Of a stretch of DNA of 21,013 nt, positions 7,496 through 16,400 are shown in pieces; position 1 is the stretch's first letter; each line of letters opens with the position of its first letter. Location of the stretch: contig CALTXP010000024.1 in the NCBI GenBank assembly GCA_943913325.1, forward strand, positions 1 through 21,013. The letters are read 5' to 3'. A program made the position numbers and the translations under genes. The DNA is from an uncultured Anaerococcus sp. (GTDB taxonomy: Bacteria; Bacillota; Clostridia; Tissierellales; Peptoniphilaceae). Under the pieces are notes generated by a model. That model did not search any database and was not told where the DNA came from. It worked only from the letters and a program-made list of their open reading frames with translations.

Positions 7496-8891
7496 TTATA
7501 AAATCAACATGAGCAAAGAAAAAGTAAAAATGCCAGAGCAAGATCCTAATGTTAGAAATAGCAATTTTAAAGAAGTTACTCTAGGTTATACTATAGAAAT
7601 GGCTCAAGAGGAAGCTACTAGATGCTTACAATGCAAAAATGCCCCATGTATGGGAGGATGCCCAGTATCAGTTCATATACCTCAGTTTATTAATCACCTT
7701 GTAACTGGAGACTTAGATAGTGCTTATGATGCTATATCTCAAACCAACAACTTACCTGCAATTTGCGGTAGAGTTTGCCCACAAGAGTCTCAATGTGAGG
7801 GTGTATGCACTAGAGGTATAAAGAGTGAATCTGTTGCTATTGGTCGTCTTGAAAGATTTGTAGCAGACTGGCATATGAATAACTCTTATAATAAGCCTAT
7901 AGAAGTTACAAGTCAAAATGCAAAGGTAGCAGTAATAGGTTCTGGGCCATCAGCTTTATCTTGCGCAGCTGACCTTGCAAAAATGGGCTATCAAGTTGTT
8001 ATGTTTGAGGCCTTTCACACAGCTGGTGGTGTATTAATGTATGGTATACCAGAGTTCAGATTACCTAAAAAGCTGGTACAAAAAGAACTTAAAAATGTGA
8101 TAGGACTCGGTGTAAAACTTCAAACAAATACAATTATTGGAAGAACAATCTCTATAAATGATCTATTTGATCAAGGCTTTCAAGCAATTTATGTTTCAAC
8201 AGGTGCCGGTCTACCATCATTTTTAGGAATACCGGGAGAAAACCTAAATGGCGTATATTCTGCTAATGAATTTTTAACGAGAATGAATTTAATGAAAGCC
8301 TATAAATTCCCAGAATATGATACTCCCGTTCATGTAGGAGAAAAAGTTTGTATAGTTGGGGGTGGAAACGTAGCAATGGATGCTGCTAGATCTTCTAAAA
8401 GGCTTGGAGCTGATGTAACTATCGTTTATAGAAGAAGTTTCGATCAAATGCCAGCTAGAATCGAAGAGAGCAACCATGCTAAAGAAGAAGGAATAAATTT
8501 CCTTAATCTACACAATCCAGTAGAAATACATGGTCAAGATGGTTGGGTTAAAGATGTTAAGCTAGAAAAAATGGATCTTGGCAAGCCTGATAAATCAGGT
8601 AGAGCTCGCCCAATCCCTACAGGAGGATACGAAACGATAGAATTTGATTCTGTAATAGTATCTATTGGACAAAGTCCAAATCCACTTATTAAACAAACAA
8701 ATCCAGAAATTGAAACTGAGCCTTGGGGTGGAATAATTATAAATGAAGATACTACAATGACAACAAAAGACGGCGTATTTGCCGGTGGAGATGCTGTAAG
8801 TGGTGCCGCAACAGTAATACTTGCTATGGGCGCAGGTAAAAAAGCAGCTAAAAATATAGATAAGTATATCAAAGAAAAAAGAAATAAATAG
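7488..8891 (+). CDS. nfnB: NfnB-type subunit: glutamate-synthase-small-subunit-like NADPH oxidoreductase
   Basis: The 467-residue protein has the two-cluster N-terminal domain of this family: CLQCKNAPCMGGCPVSVHIP (about 46-65) and CGRVCPQESQCEGVCTRG (about 93-110) provide cysteines for two [4Fe-4S] clusters. It is followed by an FAD dinucleotide fold (VAVIGSGPSALSCAADLAK, near 147), GVLMYGIPEFRLPK, an NADPH-binding fold (VCIVGGGNVAMDAARSSKRL, near 286) and the C-terminal FAGGDAVSGAATVILAMGAG. Length and order match NfnB/SudA and the stand-alone homotetrameric glutamate synthase small-subunit homologues. No glutamate synthase large subunit is adjacent, while the NfnA-like gene overlaps it by eight bases, so the bifurcating Nfn complex is the better reading; misannotation as gltD/gltA is common. 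SD GGGGAGG precedes the ATG. Two terminators follow. Confidence 0.87.
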   Translation: MADYKINMSKEKVKMPEQDPNVRNSNFKEVTLGYTIEMAQEEATRCLQCKNAPCMGGCPVSVHIPQFINHLVTGDLDSAYDAISQTNNLPAICGRVCPQESQCEGVCTRGIKSESVAIGRLERFVADWHMNNSYNKPIEVTSQNAKVAVIGSGPSALSCAADLAKMGYQVVMFEAFHTAGGVLMYGIPEFRLPKKLVQKELKNVIGLGVKLQTNTIIGRTISINDLFDQGFQAIYVSTGAGLPSFLGIPGENLNGVYSANEFLTRMNLMKAYKFPEYDTPVHVGEKVCIVGGGNVAMDAARSSKRLGADVTIVYRRSFDQMPARIEESNHAKEEGINFLNLHNPVEIHGQDGWVKDVKLEKMDLGKPDKSGRARPIPTGGYETIEFDSVIVSIGQSPNPLIKQTNPEIETEPWGGIIINEDTTMTTKDGVFAGGDAVSGAATVILAMGAGKKAAKNIDKYIKEKRNK

Positions 8892-8901
8892 TAAAGATAT
8901 T

Positions 8902-8986
8902 AATAAGCATACTTCTTTTAGCTTATTTTTATATCTGACTTTATAGGCTCAGCTTAGAACTCAATTAATTTTGAGTTCTTTTTTAT
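8902..8986 (+). terminator. Two tandem terminators after nfnAB
   Basis: The first hairpin pairs AATAAGC (8902-8908) with GCTTATT (8921-8927) and runs into T-rich sequence. The second pairs AGAACTCAA (8956-8964) with TTGAGTTCT (8971-8979) followed by TTTTTTATT, a textbook rho-independent terminator. Together they insulate nfnAB from the surface phosphoesterase. Confidence 0.8.
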
Positions 8987-9035
8987 TCACAATAATTATA
9001 AATCTTTATATAAACTTAATAATTTTTACATATAC

Positions 9036-9078
9036 TTTACACATTTATATCACTGATTTTATAAATATCTTTTATAAT
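9036..9078 (+). promoter_or_regulatory. Probable promoter of the surface phosphoesterase
   Basis: TTTACA (9036-9041) with TATAAA (9060-9065) at 18-nt spacing is the better paired candidate. A perfect TATAAT (9073-9078) lies just downstream but has no clear -35. The gene's AGGAGG follows at 9096-9101. Confidence 0.4.
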
Positions 9079-9107
9079 AATTTTGAAAATATATTAGGAG
9101 GATATTG

Positions 9108-11489
9108 ATGAAACAAAATAATAAACTAGTAGTTGCTCTACTTATTGCAGGTGTAACAAGTGCAGTATTCCCTGCAACAACTTCTTTTGCAGATGAAGAT
9201 AGTGTTGAGTCTAAAGAGGTAATTGCAAATGATGTAAAAGCTAATGGCTCATGTGATAACATAGATTTAGATTCAACTAACTCTAAAGAAAATAGCAATA
9301 ATAAAGACGAAAAATCAATAAATGAAAAAATTGAGAAAGATTTTTTTGAATTTGATGATGATGAAGTAACCTTCCCTAAAAATGAAAAAAACACTAGAGA
9401 ATCTGATGGAACAAATAAATTTAATAGAGCCACAGAGACTGAAAGAGAAACTTTTGGAGAAGATCAAAATGTTACAAATATTGATCCAGCTGTTAAGCAA
9501 AAATTAGAAGAAACAAATGGCGAATATGGTAAAAAAGATGGTAAATACGCTAATAATAATCTTCAAGCTATAACAACAGATATCAAAGACATTGTTGTAA
9601 ATCCAGGAAAAAATGAAAATGAAGTTGCTGTTACTTGGTTTGCAAAAGGTGATGTTAATAACGATTCAAAATTAATATTTGATGGTAAATCTTATACCCC
9701 TATAAGATCAAGAAAAACAGGAGACTCAAATGGATATAGTACATATACATCACTTGTAAATATCACACCGGGAACAAGCTATAAATATCATGTAGAAACA
9801 GGTTCTTATAAATCTAAAGAGTATACTTTAAAAACTAAAGCTTTAGGTAAGGATAATGAATTCAATGTTTCCTATTTTGGGGATCCACAAATAGGATCAG
9901 GTGATAGTGTTTGGTCTGCAGCTGGTTTAGATAAGAACACTCAAGCAAAAATTGAACAAGATAAAGTTGACTTTGCAAAAACACTAGAAACAGCAAAAAA
10001 AACAGATCCACACTTCTTTTTATCAATGGGTGATAACGCAGAAAATGCAGGATATGAGGCTGAATATGACTACTTCTTAGATAATGATATATTTAAAGAA
10101 AGAATATTCTCTTCAACTGTAGGTAATCATGAAACTTATATAGATCCAGAAGATTCCAGCCTACAAAATACAACATTTTCTGATCACTTCTATTTACCAA
10201 ATGAAAGTGATCTTGGTTCTATTTCAAAAGTAAATGAAGATGGCACACCATTTTATATACCTGGAGACTACTATTACTCATATGGAGATACTCTCTTCCT
10301 TAACCTAAACTCAAATGTAATAGATTCAAGCCAACACAAGGCATTCCTTGAACAAGCTATTGCACAAGCTACAAAAGAACATGGTAAAAACTTCTCATGG
10401 AAAGTTGTATCATTCCACCATGCACCATATTCTACAGCAACACACACCTCTGATGAAGACATCCTACTTAGAAGAAAAGAACTAGTAAAAATCTTCAATG
10501 ATAATGGCATAGATGTTGTACTAAATGGACACGATCATATTTATGCTAGAACAGGTCAAATGATAGCAGGTGAGAAAGCTTTAAGCTTTAAAGATGCCTA
10601 TGGAACTGATCCTACAGATGAAAATGCTGGAATAGAAAATGGATTCTCTAAAACATATAATAATAAAGTTTATAAAGATGGGAAAGTTATAGTAGATGGA
10701 ATCAATCTTGATTATGACAAATACGAAGTAACAAATCCACGCGGAACAATGTTTTTGACAATGTCTACATCAGCTGGTTCAAAATACTATAACCCAATCG
10801 GTGAAGATCAATGGTTTGTTGTTAGAAGTCTAGATGATAGAAGCCAATTATTCTCTAACTTAACATTTAGCAAGAATCACTTTAGTCTAGTAACTATGGA
10901 TCAATCTGGAAAAGTTGTAGATAGATATCGTATTAATAAAACTGATGAATTCATCAATAATCCTAATATGAACGATATTAAAGCTTCAAATGACAAATTA
11001 GAAGCATCAATAAAAGAAGCAAAAAGCTTAAAACCAGTATCTGATAACGAAAATATGAGCTTATATGTAGATGCTATTCAAAAAGCAGAAATAGTACTAA
11101 ACTCAAAAACAGCTAGTCAAGAAGAAGTTGATTCTGCTATAAACGCACTTCAAACTAGATTATCATCAGTTGCATTCTTAGAAGAAAATAAAGATAATAT
11201 AAATAAAAAAGATGATGATAAGATAGACAATAATGATAAAATTGATAATAAAACAGATGAAAAAGATACAAAGATAGTAGATAATAAAATAAATAAAAAA
11301 TCTAAAAAAGTAGCTACAGCATCAATAAAAGCTCCAAAATCAAACAATGAAATAGTAAATAAATCAAGTAATAAAATCGTAAGTAAGTCAAATAATCCTA
11401 AAACTGGTATAGGTGCTCTAACTGGTGTATATACAACATTATCACTAGCAAGTGCTGGTTTATTTGCAAGTAAGAAAAATAAAAACTAA
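9108..11489 (+). CDS. Secreted, cell-wall-anchored metallophosphoesterase (purple acid phosphatase-like)
   Basis: This 793-residue protein has a Sec signal peptide with cleavage likely after SFA28, an acidic low-complexity region (about 30-150), an N-terminal purple-acid-phosphatase/fibronectin-like domain (about 155-250), and a calcineurin-like metallophosphatase core. The metal-ligand motifs are all visible: GDPQ (near 258), GDNAEN (near 307), GNHET (near 338), FHHAPY (near 437) and GHDHIYAR (near 473). A FIVAR-like helical module (about 620-690), a Lys/Asp/Asn-rich wall-spanning stretch, and a sorting signal NPKTG (near 762-766) followed by a hydrophobic helix and KKNKN complete it. It should hydrolyse phosphomonoesters or nucleotides on the cell surface; the substrate is unknown. 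The ATG at 9108 has AGGAGG six bases upstream; the TTG one codon earlier is too close. It lies alone between terminators. Confidence 0.9.
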   Translation: MKQNNKLVVALLIAGVTSAVFPATTSFADEDSVESKEVIANDVKANGSCDNIDLDSTNSKENSNNKDEKSINEKIEKDFFEFDDDEVTFPKNEKNTRESDGTNKFNRATETERETFGEDQNVTNIDPAVKQKLEETNGEYGKKDGKYANNNLQAITTDIKDIVVNPGKNENEVAVTWFAKGDVNNDSKLIFDGKSYTPIRSRKTGDSNGYSTYTSLVNITPGTSYKYHVETGSYKSKEYTLKTKALGKDNEFNVSYFGDPQIGSGDSVWSAAGLDKNTQAKIEQDKVDFAKTLETAKKTDPHFFLSMGDNAENAGYEAEYDYFLDNDIFKERIFSSTVGNHETYIDPEDSSLQNTTFSDHFYLPNESDLGSISKVNEDGTPFYIPGDYYYSYGDTLFLNLNSNVIDSSQHKAFLEQAIAQATKEHGKNFSWKVVSFHHAPYSTATHTSDEDILLRRKELVKIFNDNGIDVVLNGHDHIYARTGQMIAGEKALSFKDAYGTDPTDENAGIENGFSKTYNNKVYKDGKVIVDGINLDYDKYEVTNPRGTMFLTMSTSAGSKYYNPIGEDQWFVVRSLDDRSQLFSNLTFSKNHFSLVTMDQSGKVVDRYRINKTDEFINNPNMNDIKASNDKLEASIKEAKSLKPVSDNENMSLYVDAIQKAEIVLNSKTASQEEVDSAINALQTRLSSVAFLEENKDNINKKDDDKIDNNDKIDNKTDEKDTKIVDNKINKKSKKVATASIKAPKSNNEIVNKSSNKIVSKSNNPKTGIGALTGVYTTLSLASAGLFASKKNKN

Positions 11490-11500
11490 GCTTGAACTAT

Positions 11501-11533
11501 AAAAACACTTCTATCAGGTAGAGGTGTTTTTAT
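11501..11533 (+). terminator. Terminator of the surface phosphoesterase gene
   Basis: AAAACACTTCTA pairs with TAGAGGTGTTTT (one G-U pair) around a five-base loop, followed by TATT. It begins 12 bp after the stop codon. Confidence 0.8.
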
Positions 11534-11570
11534 TATGACAACTTAAGTGAATTAAATGAAAATGAGAAAA

Positions 11571-11606
11571 CAAAAAGGAACCAATCATGTCGATTGTTCC
11601 TTTTTG
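11571..11606 (-). terminator. Terminator of the aldo/keto reductase gene, possibly bidirectional
   Basis: CAAAAAGGAACCAATC (from 11571) pairs with GATTGTTCCTTTTTG (to 11606) around a short loop, one base bulged. On the minus strand it is followed by TTTTC. It begins four bases after the aldo/keto reductase stop and could also stop readthrough from the left. Confidence 0.8.
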
Positions 11607-11609
11607 TAT

Positions 11610-12446
11610 TTACATATTACGAATTTTTTCTAGCCATTCCTTATCTTCAGGATCTGAAGAATATCTAGTCTTTTTATCAAGGCTTGCTAAAGAATTCATG
11701 TCCTCAGCAGTAAGATCAAAATCAAATATATCTATATTTTCTCTTATCCTATCATCATGAACAGACTTTACTAAAACCATAACTCCACGCTCTATATTCC
11801 ATTTTAAAGCAACTTGTGCAGGACTTTTTCCATATTTATCAGCTATTTTTTGTAATACCTTCTCTGTTAATAAGTCACTATTAGCACGAGCAAGTGGGCT
11901 CCAAGCTTGATGAAGTATATTATTTTCTTTTAAAAATTCATTAGTATCTTTATCATGTAAATGTAAATGACTTTCTAATTGATCTATAGCTGGCTTGATT
12001 CCAGTACTAAGCAATTGAGTTAATTGATCTATAGAAAAATTGCAAACCCCTATTGTTTTAATAATTCCTTGATCTTTATAATCCTTAAAAACCTCCCAAG
12101 TTTCTCTATAATCTTTTCCATACCAGTGGAGCAAAGCCACATCTAAATAGTCAACTCCTAAGTCTTTCATAGAATCATCCAAAGATTTTTTTGTTTTATC
12201 AGCCCCAAAAGAATTCGGCCAAACCTTAGTAGCTATTTTATAGTCACTTCTATTTTTTCCATATAACTTTAGGTATTTTCCAAGTAATTCTTCATTCTCA
12301 TAAAACTTGGCAGTATCAAAATATGTGTATCCTGCATCTAAAGCTGATGAAATCCCAATATCCATATCCTTTTCATCAGTTATCTTGTATGTTCCAAATC
12401 CTATAGCTGGAATCTTATTGCCGTCATTTAAATCATAATATTTCAT
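11610..12446 (-). CDS. Aldo/keto reductase
   Basis: The 278-residue protein is an AKR-family (alpha/beta)8 barrel that reduces aldehydes or ketones with NADPH in the cytoplasm. The catalytic tetrad is intact: Asp44 (YFDTA), Tyr49 (KFYENEE), Lys74 (ATKVWP) and His107 (ALLHWYG). The early GFGTYKI and the late cofactor region VMVLVKSVHDDRIREN are also typical of the 2,5-diketo-D-gluconate reductase/YtbE-like group (usually 270-285 residues). The physiological substrate is not determinable; detoxification of reactive carbonyls such as methylglyoxal is common in this group. AAGGAG lies about eleven bases before the ATG. It is divergent from the short-chain dehydrogenase with only 59 bp between, so the two may share regulation. 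Confidence 0.92.
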   Translation of the reverse strand: MKYYDLNDGNKIPAIGFGTYKITDEKDMDIGISSALDAGYTYFDTAKFYENEELLGKYLKLYGKNRSDYKIATKVWPNSFGADKTKKSLDDSMKDLGVDYLDVALLHWYGKDYRETWEVFKDYKDQGIIKTIGVCNFSIDQLTQLLSTGIKPAIDQLESHLHLHDKDTNEFLKENNILHQAWSPLARANSDLLTEKVLQKIADKYGKSPAQVALKWNIERGVMVLVKSVHDDRIRENIDIFDFDLTAEDMNSLASLDKKTRYSSDPEDKEWLEKIRNM

Positions 12447-12489
12447 TGGCTATATCACTCCTTATCTTCTTTATCTCTTTATACCCATA

Positions 12490-12498
12490 TGTTATAAT
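12490..12498 (+). promoter_or_regulatory. Extended -10 promoter producing a likely leaderless mRNA
   Basis: TGT followed by a perfect TATAAT (12493-12498) forms an extended -10 element. The ATG of the short-chain dehydrogenase starts eight bases after the hexamer, at the expected transcription start. No Shine-Dalgarno sequence is present. The -35 candidate TTTATC (12470-12475) is weak. Confidence 0.6.
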
Positions 12499-12505
12499 CG
12501 TAATT

Positions 12506-13234
12506 ATGAAAACAGTATTAATAACAGGCTCTTCTAGGGGAATTGGTGCTGCAATTGCCAGAAGACTTAATAATGAATATAAAATTATAATAAATTATAA
12601 CAACAGTAAAGATAAGGCATTTAAGCTTTTATACGAACTACGTAAAACAAATCCAAATGTCATAGCTATAAAAGCAGATGCTTCCAATGAAGATGAAGTT
12701 AGTATTATGTTTGATGTAGCTGAGAAAAATTTTGGCCATGTAGATATACTCATAAATAATGCTGGTATATCCCACTTTTCTCTCATACAAGATATAGAGT
12801 TTGATACATGGAAAAATGTTATAAATACTAATCTAAATTCTGTATTTCTAAACAGCAAGAGAGCAATACCTAATATGATATCAAAAGGTGATGGAGTTAT
12901 TATTAATATGAGTTCTATATGGGGGGATTTTGGAGCTAGCATGGAAGCTCTTTATTCTACAAGTAAGGGAGCTATAAATACATTTACAAAAGCTATGGCA
13001 AAGGAACTTGCCCCTTCTGGAATTCGTGTGAATGCTATTGCTCCTGGCATAGTAGAAACTGATATGATGAAAAATGATTTTACAGAAATTGAACTTAAAG
13101 AATTAAAAAACGAAGTACCTACAAATAGATTTGCAAAAGCAGAAGAAGTTGCAGGACTTGTTAGATACCTGATTTCAGATGAAGCAAGCTATATAACTGG
13201 AGATATTATCAATATTAATGGTGGGTTTTATTAA
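12506..13234 (+). CDS. Short-chain dehydrogenase/reductase, FabG-like
   Basis: The 242-residue protein is a classical SDR: the cofactor motif TGSSRGIG (residues 7-14), NNAG (84-87), and the catalytic Ser137, Tyr150 and Lys154 (YSTSK). NAIAPGIVETDM and the C-terminal YITGDIININGGFY match 3-oxoacyl-ACP reductase (FabG)-like enzymes of 240-250 residues. It reduces a keto group or oxidises an alcohol using NAD(P)(H). No fatty-acid synthesis genes are nearby, so a role other than the main FabG is likely. The ATG at 12506 is chosen because the Rossmann strand begins immediately; an in-frame TTG at 12446 would add 20 hydrophobic residues ahead of the fold and lies upstream of the extended -10. A convergent minus-strand repair operon follows beyond a repeat element. 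Confidence 0.9.
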   Translation: MKTVLITGSSRGIGAAIARRLNNEYKIIINYNNSKDKAFKLLYELRKTNPNVIAIKADASNEDEVSIMFDVAEKNFGHVDILINNAGISHFSLIQDIEFDTWKNVINTNLNSVFLNSKRAIPNMISKGDGVIINMSSIWGDFGASMEALYSTSKGAINTFTKAMAKELAPSGIRVNAIAPGIVETDMMKNDFTEIELKELKNEVPTNRFAKAEEVAGLVRYLISDEASYITGDIININGGFY

Positions 13235-13249
13235 ATAATAAGCAAAAAA

Positions 13250-13399
13250 AGAGACTGTTATAAAATAGATAAATAGCTATAAGTATTCCTAATAAACTCT
13301 ATCAAAAGAGTTTAAGTCATGCTACTAGTAGGTTACTAGAAATCTCTGATAATTAGTATAATTATGGAAGTATATATCTATTAATTTGTAACAGTCACT
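13250..13399. repeat. MITE-like element, copy 2 (also a probable bidirectional terminator)
   Basis: The left end AGAGACTGTTATAAAATAGA and the right end (reverse complement AGTGACTGTTACAAATTAAT) are imperfect terminal inverted repeats bounding about 150 bp. Inside are a perfect 8-bp hairpin TAAACTCT-ATCAAA-AGAGTTTA (13293-13314) and the palindrome CTACTAGTAG (13322-13331). Read in reverse, it shares ATACTAATTA (13359-13350) and CTAG...CCTACT (13339-13327) with the copy at 11-170. A T-run flanks it on the minus strand (13244-13250) and T-rich DNA on the plus strand, so it sits where both convergent genes need a terminator. Confidence 0.5.
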
Positions 13400-13440
13400 T
13401 TTATTTTATTCAAATACAAAATTAATAATAGAAGAATTAG

Positions 13441-16400
13441 CTATATATTGTTTAGCTCTACTAGTTCAGAGAAGTTATACCAATATATATAAGATTTAGT
13501 CACTTTTTTATCTAAACTCTCTTCTATAGCTTGTTTGTAAATTTTTAATTGGTCATCATATAAGCCTTCTCTTTTTATAGCATCTGTCTTAAAGTCTAAA
13601 AGAACTATATGATCAGAAAATTCAAACATTATATCTATTTGACCATTTACATAGTAGTCTTGATATTTCATCAAGAATGATTCTTCTTTTCTTATACTTT
13701 CTGCACTTTGATAAAGACTCATAATTTCTTTATTATTGAAATAATTTATAATTTTATCATTCTCTATAACTGCTAGTTCATCTCTTTTTATTTTATTATC
13801 AATAACAAGTCTATCTAAAGCTCTTTTCAAACTTCTTTTATCATATTTTTGATAATTTAATCCTTGAAAAACTTTATGGATTATAGTTCCTCTATCTGTA
13901 GCCTTATATTCCTTAACTTCTGAAATAAAGCTTGGCTTCCTATATTCACCAACTTGATTAAATCTATTATATGATGGCACTTGATAGCCATCTTCTTCTG
14001 GATTAAAATTTTTCGTGATTTCTGTTACAGATTTTTTAATAGAATCTCTAGTATCAGATTCGTATTCATACGGGCTTGTGTAAATCTTTTTAAATTTCTC
14101 ATAAAGTTTATCATGAATATTTAACTCTAATAAGTCATTTATATCATAATCTTTATTATCTTGATATTCATTCTCTTCATTTATTATCTTAAGGCTCGCT
14201 ATATCTTTTAATTCATCTGAATTTATATCTTTATCAAATAAATCAATGGAAATCTTATCTTGTGAAATAGTCGATATAATCCAATCCATATAAGTAGACA
14301 TATTTAAATAATCATCTCTAGCATATAGTTTATCTACTGTATTAAGCTTTCTTTTACCTACAACTACAAGTTTATTTATGGCTCTAGTCAAGGCAACGTA
14401 GAGAACTCTCATCTCTTCTCTTTTATTTAAAATACTTATTTTTTCAGTAATCAAATCTTTTTTTAGAGAGGATAAAATAACTTTATTCTCATAATCAGCT
14501 ACATTTATACCAATTCCTAATTTATTATCATATACAATATTTTCTCTAAGGTGTTTATTATTAAATCTCTTGGCTGCATCAGCCAAAATTACCACAGGAA
14601 ATTCCAATCCCTTAGACTTATGTATAGTCATAATTCTTACCAAATTTTCGTTTTCTGATAAGTCACGAGCAGGATTGATATTATCAGTTTGATATAAAGA
14701 TAAATTTTCTATATAATCTAAAAATCCATATAAACCATTATCATTATTAGATTCGTAATCTGCCATTAAATCTATAAATGCTTCAATATTAGCTATCCTA
14801 TCACTCCCCCTATCTCTTGCCATAAGAAATTCATAAAATTTAGATACTTCAAATACATAATTTCCAAATTCATAAAGATTCATCAATGATAACTGATAAG
14901 AAAAATCATCATAGGAAGTTTTAAAGTCATTTATTTTATTTAATAAATCATTGTTTTCATTATAATCTTCAAGTGCCTGATAAAATCTGATATTATTTGA
15001 TGCTAATCTTATAGTTGCTATATCTTCTTCGGAAAACTTATACATTTCACTTCTTAAAACTGATAAAAGCGTGATATCGTCTTTAGGATTTGCTATAAGT
15101 TTTAGTATATTTATAAAAAATGTGACCTCAGTAGCAGCAAATGATACCTTGTTTATATCATTAAAGAAAGGTATATTAGCTGATTTCAAGGCATTTTCAT
15201 ATTGATATGATTTAGATCCACTCCTTAAAAGTATAGCTATGTCCCTATATTCATAACCTTCTTCTATAAGATTTTCAATGATATTTGCTATATGGTTTTC
15301 TTCATTTAGCTTATCATCTAAGATATGTATTTCAGATTTAGGATTTTTTTTGTCAAAAGTTTTAGTTGAATTTAGCCTATGCCCCCCATTTTTATAATCA
15401 ATTGATGATTGTTCCTTAGTCATTATCCTATCAAAAATATAATTAATAAACTTGATTATATCTTTATCAGTCCTGAAATTTTCATTAAGATTAATTCTTA
15501 TAGAATTTTTATTTTCTTTACTTTCATAAGAGTCTAGCTTGTCTAAAAATATCTCAGGCTCAGCTCTTCTAAATCCATATATAGATTGCTTTACATCTCC
15601 TACAAAAAATAAATTATTTTCTCCTGCTAGCTTTTCTATTATATAATTTTGAATTTCATTACTATCTTGATACTCATCAAAGAAAATGTACTGAAATCTT
15701 TCTCTTATAATAGAATTAGCTTCTTCATTTTCTAAGAGATTGATAAATTTTTCTTCCAGATCATTAAAATCAAGATAAGATCCATCCAATTTTTTCGCCT
15801 TATATTTTTTTATAAATCTCTTTGTAAGATAGTTAAGTTCAGAAAGTACAATCATTTCTTTTTTACTAAAGTCTCTTATAATATCTGAGTTTGTATTTAA
15901 TACTAATGAAGAAATATTAGACAATTCTTTTTTATACAAGTCTCTTTTTGCTTTAATAATTGCTTGAATATCTTTTTCATCTTTTCTAGCCCTTACCATG
16001 GTAGAAAATTTAGCTTTTTTTATTTTTTCTATAAATAAATCCCATTCAGTATATATTAAATTATTGAGCCCATTTACTAGATTAAAATCTCCCTCAAGCA
16101 TTTCTGTATATTTATCTCGCATGTCATTATCAAAAACCAAAGATTTAATTTTGCTTATATCTTCTAAAATTAGATCCATGCGATCTCTTATCATATCTTT
16201 AAAAATATCAAAATCAAAAGGATCTCTTGTCTTCTCATCTAGCCATCTAATTGGATTTATTTCAGATGTAATCTTATCATAAGTTTTTAGGACAATAGAT
16301 TTAGCTTCTCTATCACTTCTACTTGTAGAAAAATTGTGAATAAAGTTATGAAAAGCTTGATCTGCTTTCTTATATTCTTCATCAAAAACTTCATCAATAG

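Noticed and set aside
9059..9433. Antisense reading frame opposite the start of the surface phosphoesterase
   Set aside because: It is Ser/Phe/Leu-rich with no family motif and mirrors the acidic, Lys/Asp-rich codons of the real gene.
12446..12505. Longer short-chain dehydrogenase with a hydrophobic 20-residue leader from TTG
   Set aside because: The extension lies upstream of and over the extended -10, has no SD, and SDR proteins begin directly at the Rossmann strand.
13250..13399. CRISPR repeats or attachment site
   Set aside because: There is one inverted-repeat unit with no regularly spaced direct repeats, cas genes, integrase or tRNA nearby.
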